Of a stretch of 64,000 bases of DNA, positions 8,641 to 16,676 are shown piece after piece. The position numbers and the translations under genes are program-made. Below the pieces are notes generated by a model. The model was not told where the DNA came from. It did no database searches and worked only from the letters and a program-made list of their open reading frames with translations. Origin of the DNA: Listeria monocytogenes (GTDB lineage: Bacteria > Bacillota > Bacilli > Lactobacillales > Listeriaceae); the NCBI RefSeq assembly GCF_900187225.1, contig NZ_LT906436.1:806001-870000 (forward strand), in the 5' to 3' direction. The stretch's first letter is position 1; the number at the start of each line of letters is the position of its first letter.

Positions 8641-9111
8641 TTTAGCTTGTATTTTTTTTAATTGTTCAGCGAGATTTTCTATTTCTAAATGGAATTTTTT
8701 TCTGCCATTTCTGTGAACGATAGCTGCATTACGAATCTTAATTTTTGTTTCTTTGCCTGTCTCTAAATCAAGAATATTGATTGTGTAAAAGGGAAGAAAA
8801 GAAGAGGTCCGCCCGTGCAATCTGGTGTCACACTCCAGCATATATTGATTGAAAAGATACTTTTTATCCGAAAACCCTTTTTTATAAAAGAGCGCATGAC
8901 TATTAACGGAAACAGTACCATTAACATAAGTAGTCAGTACGTAAATAGTATACGCGCTAAAAATGGTATATATACCAAAAAATTGCCAAATACGGAGTGA
9001 ATCAAAGGTAATTAAAAAATATAGTCCAAGGCTAAGTATTGCAAAACAAACAATAAACATAAAAAATGTTTTGATATTCATATTATATTTAAAGAAAGGG
9101 TAGGTTTTCAT
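8638..9111 (-). CDS. Small membrane protein, tandem paralogue B
   Basis: A 157-residue protein with two hydrophobic segments near the N-terminus (about residues 14-35 and 42-62) and a soluble basic C-terminal domain (YMLECDTRL...FYTINILDLETGKETKIKIRNA). It parallels the upstream neighbour in layout and in short matches (YxxECDxxL, YxIxIxDxxT). I do not recognise a function; the shape resembles EbsA-type bacterial PH-like membrane proteins, but that is a weak guess. The start has AGGTGG about 9 bases upstream. It lies 27 bases after its paralogue and is almost certainly cotranscribed with it. Confidence 0.7.
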   Translation of the reverse strand: MKTYPFFKYNMNIKTFFMFIVCFAILSLGLYFLITFDSLRIWQFFGIYTIFSAYTIYVLTTYVNGTVSVNSHALFYKKGFSDKKYLFNQYMLECDTRLHGRTSSFLPFYTINILDLETGKETKIKIRNAAIVHRNGRKKFHLEIENLAEQLKKIQAK

Positions 9112-9138
9112 TTTCGAGTACCACCTAAGATGTTTTAG

Positions 9139-9597
9139 TTAAGCTTGATATTGATTGATTTCATTACGTAGTTCTTCCATTAGTTCTTGCATATGCTTAT
9201 TTGCGTTCTTGTATCTACGCTCTGCATTGTATACTCGAATTAGTTTTTCTGCGCGTGTATCTTTATTTATGATTACAATTCGATAGTAAGGCATCCCTCT
9301 GGAGCCTCCATTAAAGCGAATTAATTTTGCATCACATTCGATAAGATATTCGCTATAAGGATATGCTTTTTCTTTATAGTAAAAAGCTTCTTCACTAACA
9401 GAAAAGTTACTTGGAAAAAGCCTCTTGAAAAATACTGAGAACATGAGGGCTAGGGCAAAAAGAAGAACAAAATATTCCCATGGTACCGGAAGTGTCATTG
9501 CAATTATTATAAAAGTAATAAAGGTAAAGCTAATCATAATTATAAGAAGCACGGTACCTATATTGATATTGAGTTCTGAAAAGTGATATTTTTTCAT
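9139..9597 (-). CDS. Small membrane protein, tandem paralogue A
   Basis: A 152-residue protein with two N-terminal transmembrane segments (about 12-35 and 40-58) and a cytoplasmic or external basic domain (YLIECDAKLIRF...YYRIVIINKDTRAEKLIRVYNAERR). It is homologous in layout to the following gene. The leaders of the two genes are also alike: AAAACAGCTTAGGTGG here and AAAACATCTTAGGTGG there, which points to a tandem duplication that included the RBS. Function unknown. The divergent neighbour is the polyamine regulator gene. Confidence 0.7.
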   Translation of the reverse strand: MKKYHFSELNINIGTVLLIIMISFTFITFIIIAMTLPVPWEYFVLLFALALMFSVFFKRLFPSNFSVSEEAFYYKEKAYPYSEYLIECDAKLIRFNGGSRGMPYYRIVIINKDTRAEKLIRVYNAERRYKNANKHMQELMEELRNEINQYQA

Positions 9598-9684
9598 GAA
9601 TATCTGCCACCTAAGCTGTTTTATTAAGGAAATTTTAGCACTAAAATTAAACGTTGTCTATCTTAGGGAAATTCAAAAAAACTA

Positions 9685-9713
9685 TTGTTCATGTGAAAGC
9701 TTTGTTGTATAAT
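9685..9713 (+). promoter_or_regulatory. Sigma-A promoter of the polyamine operon
   Basis: TTGTTC at 9685-9690 and TATAAT at 9708-9713 are separated by exactly 17 bases. Transcription should start near 9720, upstream of the AGTAAAC operator cluster. Confidence 0.8.
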
Positions 9714-9726
9714 GTAGCTTGCTGTA

Positions 9727-9788
9727 AGTAAACTTTATGTTTAATATTAGTAAACTTCTATAACTTGAGGTTTACTATCACTAAACTT
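9727..9788 (+). promoter_or_regulatory. Operator cluster of the XRE-cupin regulator
   Basis: AGTAAACTT occurs at 9727-9735 and 9749-9757 (22 bases apart), inverted GGTTTACT at 9769-9776 and a variant ACTAAACTT at 9780-9788. AGTAAAC at 9749 and GTTTACT at 9770 form a perfect inverted pair. All lie between the transcription start and the first start codon, as for an autorepressor. Confidence 0.65.
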
Positions 9789-9806
9789 GAAAGAAAGGAC
9801 ATCGAC

Positions 9807-10349
9807 ATGGAAATTGGCAAACGCATTAAAAATCTTAGGCTCAGTAAGAATTTAACACAAGAAGAATTAGGCGAACGAACGGATTTGACGAAGGGATATA
9901 TTTCTCAACTAGAGCGAGATTTAAGTTCTCCCTCCATTGAAACGTTATTTGCTATTTTGGAAGTGTTAGGTTCCACTCCGAAAGATTTCTTTGATGAAGA
10001 AGAACACAATCAAAAAGTAATTTACGGAGAACTAGAGCATACTTTCTTTGAAGATGAAGAAAAAGGTTACAGAATAAAGTGGCTTGTTCCAGAATCGAAT
10101 GAAAAAGAAATGGAGCCGGTACTGCTTGAAATAGAGGCAAATAGCTGTTTTAAAAGCTTTGAACCATCACTTTCAGAAACTTTTGCTTATGTGTTAAAAG
10201 GGGAAGTGACCGTGCTACTTGGTCGAAATGAGTATGTAGCCAAAAAAGGAGAAGCAATTTATTTCCACGCCGCAGATGAACATCAAATAATTAATCGATC
10301 GAGTGAACATGCAACACTCATCTTAGTAGCGACAGAGTCATATTTATAA
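9807..10349 (+). CDS. XRE-cupin transcriptional regulator of the pot operon
   Basis: A 180-residue regulator: an N-terminal XRE helix-turn-helix (IGKRIKNLRLSKNLTQEELG...GYISQLERDLSSPSIETL, residues 1-65) and a C-terminal cupin (about 105-178, FAYVLKGEVTVLLG, H in FHAADEHQI). This PuuR-like class commonly senses polyamines or related amines. The ATG at 9807 has AAAGGA 7 bases upstream. An in-frame ATG at 9765 has no RBS and lies inside the operator repeats, so it is rejected. It is the first gene of the operon, 15 bases before potA, and probably represses its own promoter through the AGTAAAC sites. Confidence 0.85.
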   Translation: MEIGKRIKNLRLSKNLTQEELGERTDLTKGYISQLERDLSSPSIETLFAILEVLGSTPKDFFDEEEHNQKVIYGELEHTFFEDEEKGYRIKWLVPESNEKEMEPVLLEIEANSCFKSFEPSLSETFAYVLKGEVTVLLGRNEYVAKKGEAIYFHAADEHQIINRSSEHATLILVATESYL

Positions 10350-10364
10350 GGGAGGTAAATGATT

Positions 10365-11459
10365 GTGACAGAAACAATTATTCGTTTTGAAAACGTAACA
10401 AAACAATTTGATAATGATCCACCAGTGCTTGACAATGTCAGCTTTGAAATAGAAAAAGGGAAGTTTTATACTTTGCTTGGACCATCTGGTTGCGGAAAAA
10501 CAACCATTTTGCGCTTAATTGCTGGATTTTTAGAAGCTTCAGAAGGACAAATTTACCTAGGAGATAAAGTAATTAACCAAATTCCAGCCAACAAACGACC
10601 GGTAAATACCGTTTTCCAAGATTATGCTTTATTTCCACATTTAAATGTGTATGAAAATGTCGCTTTTGGACTGCGCATTAAAAAATTGAAAAAAGAAGCA
10701 ATTGACGAAAAAGTAAAAGAAGCTTTGCGCTTTGTTAACTTAAAAGGATACGAAAAAAGAGAAATTAGCGAAATGTCTGGCGGACAAAGACAACGTGTCG
10801 CAATCGCTCGGGCAATCGTCAATGAACCAGAAGTTATTTTGCTTGATGAGCCACTATCAGCACTTGATTTAAAATTACGTACAGAGATGCAATATGAATT
10901 GCGCGATTTACAAAAACGTCTTGGGATTACGTTTATTTTTGTGACGCATGATCAAGAAGAAGCACTTGCGATGAGTGATGAAATTTTTGTGTTAAATAAA
11001 GGCGAAATTCAACAAAGTGGTACGCCAATTGATATTTACGACGAGCCAATAAATAAATTTGTCGCAGATTTTATCGGCGAATCGAACATTGTTAATGGCA
11101 AAATGATTCAAGACTTTGAAGTGGAATTTGTGGAAAGACGTTTTGAATGTGTCGACCAAGGTTTCCGCCCAAATGAAGTCGTGGAAGTAGTTATCCGTCC
11201 GGAAGATTTAGAGATTACTTCGGCTGAAAAAGGTCAACTGCAAGTAACCGTAGACTGGATGCTTTTCCGTGGTGTGCACTATGAAGTAGGTTGTATCGAT
11301 ATCGATGGAAATGAATGGCTTGTTCACACAACTAGAAAAGTTCGTGTGGGTGATAAGATTGGCTTAGCGTTTGAACCAGAGGCAATTCATGTTATGCGTC
11401 TCGGGGAAACGGAGGAAGAATTCGATAAGCGGCTTGATAGCTACGATGAGGTGCAGTAA
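10365..11459 (+). CDS. potA: Spermidine/putrescine ABC transporter, ATP-binding protein
   Basis: A 364-residue cytoplasmic ATPase that energises polyamine import. Walker A is GPSGCGKTT (residues 39-47), Q-loop [10 protein letters not shown], signature [13 protein letters not shown], Walker [14 protein letters not shown]-loop [11 protein letters not shown]-terminal TOBE-type domain follows (about 270-350). GTG at 10365 is preferred because GGAGG at 10351-10355 is 9 bases away, whereas ATG at 10359 is only 3 bases from it. The stop overlaps the potB start (TAATG), so translation is coupled. Regulated with the preceding XRE-cupin gene. Confidence 0.92.
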   Translation: MTETIIRFENVTKQFDNDPPVLDNVSFEIEKGKFYTLLGPSGCGKTTILRLIAGFLEASEGQIYLGDKVINQIPANKRPVNTVFQDYALFPHLNVYENVAFGLRIKKLKKEAIDEKVKEALRFVNLKGYEKREISEMSGGQRQRVAIARAIVNEPEVILLDEPLSALDLKLRTEMQYELRDLQKRLGITFIFVTHDQEEALAMSDEIFVLNKGEIQQSGTPIDIYDEPINKFVADFIGESNIVNGKMIQDFEVEFVERRFECVDQGFRPNEVVEVVIRPEDLEITSAEKGQLQVTVDWMLFRGVHYEVGCIDIDGNEWLVHTTRKVRVGDKIGLAFEPEAIHVMRLGETEEEFDKRLDSYDEVQ

Positions 11460-12268
11460 TGAATAGACGCACCCGTACAGTTTATCTTGTTCCTTATGTT
11501 CTTTGGATTTTACTTTTTGTTGTTGCACCGATTTTATTGATTGTGTATTATTCGTTTTTTGATGTTGACGGCAATTTTACTGTAGATAATTATATTCACT
11601 TTTTCACCCCTGTCTATTTAAAAATGACGGCGAGTTCGTTCTGGTATGCGTTTTTAATTACGGTTTTCACACTGCTGATTTCGTACCCAACGGCTTACTT
11701 GTTAACGAAACTAAAGCATAAACAATTGTGGTTGCTACTTATTATTTTGCCAACTTGGATTAATTTGCTGCTTAAAGCGTATGCCTTTATTGGGATTTTT
11801 GGGACATATGGGGCGGCGAATCAGTTTTTAGAAATACTTGGAATTGGCTCGAAACAGATTTTATTTACGGATTTTAGTTTCTTATTTGTATCGACCTATA
11901 TTTTTATTCCGTTTATGATATTACCGATTTTTAATGCAATTGAGGAAATTAATCCGACGTTGATTCAAGCGTCGCGTGATTTAGGCGCATCGAGTTTGAC
12001 GACATTTAGACGGGTGATTTTCCCACTCACTGCTGATGGCGTGAAATCAGGGTGTCAGGCTGTCTTTATTCCAGCACTATCACTCTTTATGATTACACGA
12101 TTAATTGCAGGAAACCGTGTCATTACGCTCGGAACAGCGATTGAAGAACATTTCCTAGTAACGCAAGACTGGGGAATGGGTTCGACAATTGGCGTATTTT
12201 TAATTATTGCGATGATTTTAATTATGTTCCTAACAGGTTCGAAAAAGAAAAGAGGTGCGCGTAAATGA
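11459..12268 (+). CDS. potB: Spermidine/putrescine ABC transporter, permease
   Basis: A 269-residue inner-membrane permease with six hydrophobic segments. The EAA loop that docks on PotA is visible as ASRDLGASSLTTFRRVIFPLT (the family form is EAA---G). It begins within the potA stop codon and ends in an ATGA overlap with potC. PotB and PotC form the heterodimeric channel of the polyamine importer. Length and topology are as expected for the family. Confidence 0.92.
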   Translation: MNRRTRTVYLVPYVLWILLFVVAPILLIVYYSFFDVDGNFTVDNYIHFFTPVYLKMTASSFWYAFLITVFTLLISYPTAYLLTKLKHKQLWLLLIILPTWINLLLKAYAFIGIFGTYGAANQFLEILGIGSKQILFTDFSFLFVSTYIFIPFMILPIFNAIEEINPTLIQASRDLGASSLTTFRRVIFPLTADGVKSGCQAVFIPALSLFMITRLIAGNRVITLGTAIEEHFLVTQDWGMGSTIGVFLIIAMILIMFLTGSKKKRGARK

Positions 12269-13071
12269 AGAAAAGTAAATGGGGTACGATTTATTTAGTG
12301 CTTGTTTTTGTGATTTTATATGCGCCGATTTTCTATTTGATTTTTTATTCGTTTAATAAAGGCGGCACGATGCATAATTTTAGTGGTTTTACGCTTGGCT
12401 ATTATAAAGAAGTTTTCCAAGATACACGCTTACTGATTATCGTGCTAAATACGTTTGTGATTGCGCTACTTTCTTCTGTGATTGCGACTATTATTGGAGT
12501 TTGCGGGGCGCTGGCGATTAAATTTATGCCAAAACCATTTGCGAAAAACTCGCTTTTAAGTTTGAATAATGTGTTGATTGTTAGTCCTGACGTTATTATC
12601 GGTGCTAGTTTCTTGATTTTCTTTACGATTTTAGGCGTAAAATTAGGTTTTATTTCCGTCCTAGTATCGCATATCGCCTTTAGTATTCCGATTGTCGTAT
12701 TGATGATTTTGCCGAAATTACAAGAAATGAGCCCGACGTTAATGGATGCGGCGCGCGACTTAGGTGCAAGCCAGTGGCAAGTTCTTTCAAAAGTTATTCT
12801 GCCTTATATTATGCCAGGCGTGTTAGCTGGATTTTTCATGGCGTTGACATACTCGCTAGATGATTTTGCGGTCACTTTCTTTGTAACCGGAAATGGCTTC
12901 TCAACTTTAGCGGTAGAAATCTATTCCCGAGCAAGACAGGGGATTTCGCTTTCAATCAATGCTTTGTCGACACTGATTTTCCTATTCACGATTATTCTCG
13001 TGATTGGTTATTACTTTATCAACCAACGTAATACAAGTAAAAATATTCGGACGGGGGCGACGAAAGAATGA
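12265..13071 (+). CDS. potC: Spermidine/putrescine ABC transporter, permease
   Basis: A 268-residue permease, the partner of PotB, with six membrane segments and the docking loop AARDLGASQWQVLSKVILPY. The segment SLDDFAVTFFVTG is characteristic of PotC-type permeases. Start and stop overlap both neighbours by 4 bases (ATGA), which indicates tight translational coupling across potABCD. Confidence 0.92.
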   Translation: MKKSKWGTIYLVLVFVILYAPIFYLIFYSFNKGGTMHNFSGFTLGYYKEVFQDTRLLIIVLNTFVIALLSSVIATIIGVCGALAIKFMPKPFAKNSLLSLNNVLIVSPDVIIGASFLIFFTILGVKLGFISVLVSHIAFSIPIVVLMILPKLQEMSPTLMDAARDLGASQWQVLSKVILPYIMPGVLAGFFMALTYSLDDFAVTFFVTGNGFSTLAVEIYSRARQGISLSINALSTLIFLFTIILVIGYYFINQRNTSKNIRTGATKE

Positions 13072-14141
13072 AGCAACTGCTGAAAATTTTTGTACCAGTA
13101 ATTGTCGTCGCGCTCCTAATGATGTTACTTGCAACAACGATGAACCGTTCGGAGGGCTATGCTGGGAGTAATACGCTGACGATTTATAACTGGGGCGATT
13201 ACATTGATCCATCACTCATTACTAAATTTGAAAAAGAAACAGGTATCAAAGTCATTTACCAAACATTTGATTCTAATGAAGCGATGATGACGAAAATTGA
13301 GCAAGGTGGAACGACCTTTGATATTGCGGTGCCAAGTGATTATGCGATTAGCAAAATGAAAGAAGAAAATTTGCTGATCCCACTTGACCATTCCAAATTA
13401 CCAAATGAAAAATACCTTGATCCGCGTTTTATGGATTTGTCGTTTGATGATGATAATAAATATTCGATGCCTTATTTCTGGGGAACGCTTGGCATTATTT
13501 ATAATAAAGAAATGTTCCCGGATAAGAATTTCGATACGTGGAATGCGCTATTTGATCCTGAGTTGAAGAACCAAATCTTGCTGATTGATGGGGCGCGTGA
13601 AGTGATGGGGCTTGGGCTGAATAGTCTGGGTTACTCACTGAACGATACGAATAAAGCACACCTACAAGCTGCCAGAGACAAGCTAGAAACGATGACACCG
13701 AATGTTAAAGCAATTGTTGGCGATGAGATTAAACTTCTCATGGCGGACAATGAGGCGGGTGTCGCGGTTACTTTCTCCGGAGAAGCGGCGGAAATGTTAA
13801 GTGAAAATGAAGATTTAGAATACGTAATTCCAAAAGACGGCTCCAATTTATGGTTCGACAACATGGTCATCCCAAAAACAGCGAAAAATGTCGATGGCGC
13901 GCATAAATTTATTAACTTCATGCTAAAACCAGAAAATGCCGCAATTAACGCTGAATATGTTGGCTATGCAACACCAAATGCAAAAGCTGTCGAATTGTTA
14001 CCAAAAGAAATTTCGAGTGATGAACGTTTTTATCCGGATATGGACGAACTGAATAATTTAGAAGTATATGATAACCTTGGTAAACGAATGCTGTCGTATT
14101 ATAATGAATTATTTTTGGAGTTTAAGATGTACCGGAAATAA
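13068..14141 (+). CDS. potD: Spermidine/putrescine-binding protein without a lipobox
   Basis: A 357-residue polyamine-binding protein of the ABC importer. After an N-terminal hydrophobic segment (about residues 5-24) comes the family start TLTIYNWGDYIDPSLITKFEKETGIKV, then the ligand-pocket regions DIAVPSDYAI, YFWGTLGIIYN and LWFDNMVIPK. I see no cysteine near the N-terminus, so the usual Gram-positive lipid anchor is missing. It is probably held by the uncleaved helix or released after cleavage. Last gene of the operon, overlapping potC by 4 bases. Confidence 0.9.
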   Translation: MKQLLKIFVPVIVVALLMMLLATTMNRSEGYAGSNTLTIYNWGDYIDPSLITKFEKETGIKVIYQTFDSNEAMMTKIEQGGTTFDIAVPSDYAISKMKEENLLIPLDHSKLPNEKYLDPRFMDLSFDDDNKYSMPYFWGTLGIIYNKEMFPDKNFDTWNALFDPELKNQILLIDGAREVMGLGLNSLGYSLNDTNKAHLQAARDKLETMTPNVKAIVGDEIKLLMADNEAGVAVTFSGEAAEMLSENEDLEYVIPKDGSNLWFDNMVIPKTAKNVDGAHKFINFMLKPENAAINAEYVGYATPNAKAVELLPKEISSDERFYPDMDELNNLEVYDNLGKRMLSYYNELFLEFKMYRK

Positions 14142-14270
14142 AGCCACCAGTATCTTCACGCGAGTTCACACCAAAGTCAAAACACGAACATTAAGCAAAT
14201 TACTTGTGGAATAGATCAGCTATCCGCTAAAATAATGTTACGCAATTTTTTTCGAAAAGGAGAAATGGTT

Positions 14271-14972
14271 ATGACTAAGGAGAAAGTGTTATGGGGTTAC
14301 GATGAAAAGACTGGGCCAGAAATGTGGGGGCATATCTGCTCTGACTTTGAAATCGCACATACTGGAAAGGCACAATCGCCAGTAAATATCGAACAAGCTG
14401 ACGTTGTGAAATTAAAACCATCAACAATGAAGTTTTACTATAAAGAAACAGACTATACGATTAGAAGAATTGAACAATCGGTGCACGTTTTTCCGCATGA
14501 TAAAGAACAAGGGTTACGCTTTAACGGCGAATATTATCCACTTGTATCATTCCATGCCCATATTCCGGCTGAGCATTTGCTTGACGGTTATATATATCCG
14601 ATTGAATGGCATTTTGTTCATGAAAAACCAGACGGCACAACGCTTGTTATGAGTGCTTGGATGGAAATTGATAATACAAATAATGTCGAATTCAAAGATT
14701 TACCAACCTATTTCCCAGAAGTGTTCGCTGATTTTGAAACAGAACGGGAAATTACTTTAGACGTGAATGAATTTATGCCAAAAGAACGTGTTTTCTATAC
14801 GTACCAAGGTTCACGGACGACACCACCAACCGTGGAAGGCGTGACTTGGATCGTGTTAAAAAATGCGAAGACACTTGGCCAAGAAGATTTCACTGAATTT
14901 GAAAAAGCAATTGGTAATACAAGTCGACCAGTACAAGATTTAAATGGTCGTGAAATTACTTTTTACAATTAA
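14271..14972 (+). CDS. Alpha-class carbonic anhydrase, apparently cytoplasmic
   Basis: A 233-residue zinc enzyme interconverting CO2 and bicarbonate. The three zinc ligands of the alpha class are seen as His95 and His97 (FHAH) and His114 (EWHFVH). Other class hallmarks are QSPVNI near residue 35 and PAEHLLDG. The ATG at 14271 has GGAG 8 bases upstream; the frame extends to 14235 but without an RBS. With this start there is no signal peptide, whereas bacterial alpha-class enzymes are usually exported. The next gene follows after a hairpin that looks like a terminator and also covers the next RBS. Confidence 0.85.
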   Translation: MTKEKVLWGYDEKTGPEMWGHICSDFEIAHTGKAQSPVNIEQADVVKLKPSTMKFYYKETDYTIRRIEQSVHVFPHDKEQGLRFNGEYYPLVSFHAHIPAEHLLDGYIYPIEWHFVHEKPDGTTLVMSAWMEIDNTNNVEFKDLPTYFPEVFADFETEREITLDVNEFMPKERVFYTYQGSRTTPPTVEGVTWIVLKNAKTLGQEDFTEFEKAIGNTSRPVQDLNGREITFYN

Positions 14973-14978
14973 AAAACT

Positions 14979-15039
14979 AGAAAGCCTCGCTCGAATCTTG
15001 TATAGTATAGACATAGATTCTGAGTGGAGGCTTCTTTTT
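14979..15039 (+). promoter_or_regulatory. Terminator-like hairpin that covers the RBS of the HD-domain gene
   Basis: AGAAAGCCTCGCTCGAATC (14979-14997) pairs almost fully, with a few bulges, with GATTCTGAGTGGAGGCTTCT (15016-15035), leaving an 18-base loop and a T-rich tail just before ATG 15040. The pairing includes GGAGG at 15026-15030, the only good RBS of the next gene. The same element could therefore end carbonic anhydrase transcription and limit translation of its neighbour. Confidence 0.6.
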
Positions 15040-15582
15040 ATGTATGAAAAAGCGAGACAGATGATGATTGAAGCGCATAGTGGACAAGTTCGCAAAATTA
15101 CTGGCGAGCCTTATTTTTCGCACCCCTTAAACGTAGCGAGAATTTTGCGCCGCGCTGGTTTTCGCGAAGAAGTTGTTGTTGCGGGATTACTGCACGATGC
15201 CGTTGAGGATACGGAAATGACCGATGCCGATATTCGCGCAACTTTTGGCGATGAAGTAGCCGATTTAGTAGCGTCTCATACAGAAAATAAAACCTTATCC
15301 TGGGAAGAACGAAAAGCACACACAATCGAACAAGTGCGCACTGGAAACTTAGAAGAAAAAGCTCTAATTGTTGCAGATAAGCTAGACAATCTAACATCCG
15401 TCAAATATGCCTTAAGCTCAGAAGGAAAGTCTGTCTGGAGCTATTTTAAACGCGGCTATGATCTGCAAAAATGGTACAACCAAGGGATTAAAAATAATAT
15501 GGAATACGGATTAAATCCATCTGAAATCCCTCCATTTTTTGATGAATATGCGCGACTTGTGAAGTGGATTTTTAAGAAGTAA
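15040..15582 (+). CDS. HD-domain hydrolase of the MESH1/RSH-hydrolase type
   Basis: A 180-residue stand-alone HD domain resembling the (p)ppGpp 3'-pyrophosphohydrolase half of RelA/SpoT proteins and animal MESH1. Metal and catalytic residues seen are His28 (YFSHP), His52-Asp53 and Glu56-Asp57 (LLHDAVEDT), and Asp113 (VADKLDN). It has no synthetase domain. If active on alarmones it would counter RelP encoded about 9 kb away; the family also contains members with other nucleotide substrates. ATG 15040 has GGAGG 9 bases upstream; the frame extends to 14944 into the carbonic anhydrase gene without an RBS. The RBS lies within a strong hairpin. Confidence 0.75.
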   Translation: MYEKARQMMIEAHSGQVRKITGEPYFSHPLNVARILRRAGFREEVVVAGLLHDAVEDTEMTDADIRATFGDEVADLVASHTENKTLSWEERKAHTIEQVRTGNLEEKALIVADKLDNLTSVKYALSSEGKSVWSYFKRGYDLQKWYNQGIKNNMEYGLNPSEIPPFFDEYARLVKWIFKK

Positions 15583-15673
15583 AATTTTGCGTTTAAATAT
15601 CTGTTAAATTAGGTATTTAGAATTAAAATTATAAGTTTTTAGAAAATAAGTTTCTTTTTCCAAAAATCTATTG

Positions 15674-15692
15674 TAAAATGAAAGCGTTATAA
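15674..15692 (+). promoter_or_regulatory. Promoter -10 with overlapping cre-like site
   Basis: TAAAAT at 15674-15679 is followed without a gap by TGAAAGCGTTATAA (15679-15692), which fits the CcpA cre consensus except for one position. This suggests catabolite repression of the sugar kinase gene. The -35 region is weak. Confidence 0.5.
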
Positions 15693-15719
15693 AACTTACG
15701 AGAAGGGAAGTTTTTTTGA

Positions 15720-16592
15720 ATGGTTTATGGAGCAATTGAAGCAGGAGGAACTAAATTTGTCGTAGCAATCGGAGAAAAGTCAGGGAAAATTATTAAACGC
15801 GAGAGCTACCCGACAACGGAGCCAGCAGAAACAATGAAAGCAGTCATTCAATTTTTTAAACAGTATGAGGATGAATTAAAAGCAATTGGGATTGGCTCAT
15901 TTGGACCGATTGATATTCGGAAATCAAGTGCTACATACGGTTATATCACGCAAACACCAAAGCTTGCATGGCGCAATTATGATATCGTTGGTGCAATGAA
16001 AAAGGAATTTAATGTACCTATTGGTTTTACGACGGATGTTAATGCAGCCGCTTTAGGAGAGGTAAGTTTAGGCGCGGCAGCAGGTTTGGATAGTTGTATT
16101 TATTTAACGATCGGAACAGGAATCGGTGGTGGAGCAGTTGTTTCTGGTAAAATTCTAGAAGGTTTTTCTCATCCAGAAATGGGACATATTATGGTGCGCC
16201 GTCATAAGCGTGACCGTTTTATAGGAAGTTGCCCGAGTCATAGCGACTGTTTAGAAGGTCTTGCAGCAGGTGGAGCAATTGAAAAACGTTGGGGTCAAAA
16301 AGCGGCAGAACTTGCGGATAATGAAGAAGTGTGGAATTTAGAAGCGCATTATATCGCGCAAGCTTTAATGAATTACACACTTATCTTATCCCCAGAAAGA
16401 ATCGTGTTAGGTGGAGGCGTCATGAAACAACGTCAACTTTTCCCACTTGTCCGCCAAAAATTGAAGGCACTCGTGAACAATTATGTGCAATTGCCGGATT
16501 TAGACGAATACATCGTTCCTCCAAAACTAGAAGATGATGCTGGTATAACTGGCTGTGTCTTACTAGCAGTGGATGCTGAAGAGTCCAATTAA
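15720..16592 (+). CDS. ROK-family fructokinase
   Basis: A 290-residue sugar kinase. The ATP-binding phosphate motif IEAGGTKF is at the N-terminus, the ROK signature region spans IYLTIGTGIGGGAVV and EMGHI, the catalytic Asp is in TTDVNAAALGE, and a zinc site is formed by His/Cys residues in GHIMVRRH and CPSHSDCLEG. It resembles Bacillus GmuE/YdhR fructokinases that phosphorylate fructose or mannose to the 6-phosphate. RBS AGAAGGGAAG. It has its own promoter with a cre-like element and its own terminator, so it is monocistronic. Confidence 0.87.
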   Translation: MVYGAIEAGGTKFVVAIGEKSGKIIKRESYPTTEPAETMKAVIQFFKQYEDELKAIGIGSFGPIDIRKSSATYGYITQTPKLAWRNYDIVGAMKKEFNVPIGFTTDVNAAALGEVSLGAAAGLDSCIYLTIGTGIGGGAVVSGKILEGFSHPEMGHIMVRRHKRDRFIGSCPSHSDCLEGLAAGGAIEKRWGQKAAELADNEEVWNLEAHYIAQALMNYTLILSPERIVLGGGVMKQRQLFPLVRQKLKALVNNYVQLPDLDEYIVPPKLEDDAGITGCVLLAVDAEESN

Positions 16593-16597
16593 AGCCG

Positions 16598-16629
16598 AAA
16601 AACAGCTCTAGTTTATAGGGCTGTTTTTT
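16598..16629 (+). terminator. Intrinsic terminator
   Basis: Stem aaaacagctcta/tagggctgtttt (one mismatch) ends in a T run directly after the ROK kinase gene. Confidence 0.85.
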
Positions 16630-16676
16630 GATATACTAAATTGTGATAAAACAAACAAGAACGCAGGAGGAAAAAG

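Noticed and set aside
9765-9806. Upstream in-frame ATG of the XRE-cupin regulator
   Set aside because: No RBS, and it lies within the AGTAAAC operator repeats. ATG 9807 has a good RBS and starts at the family-typical position.
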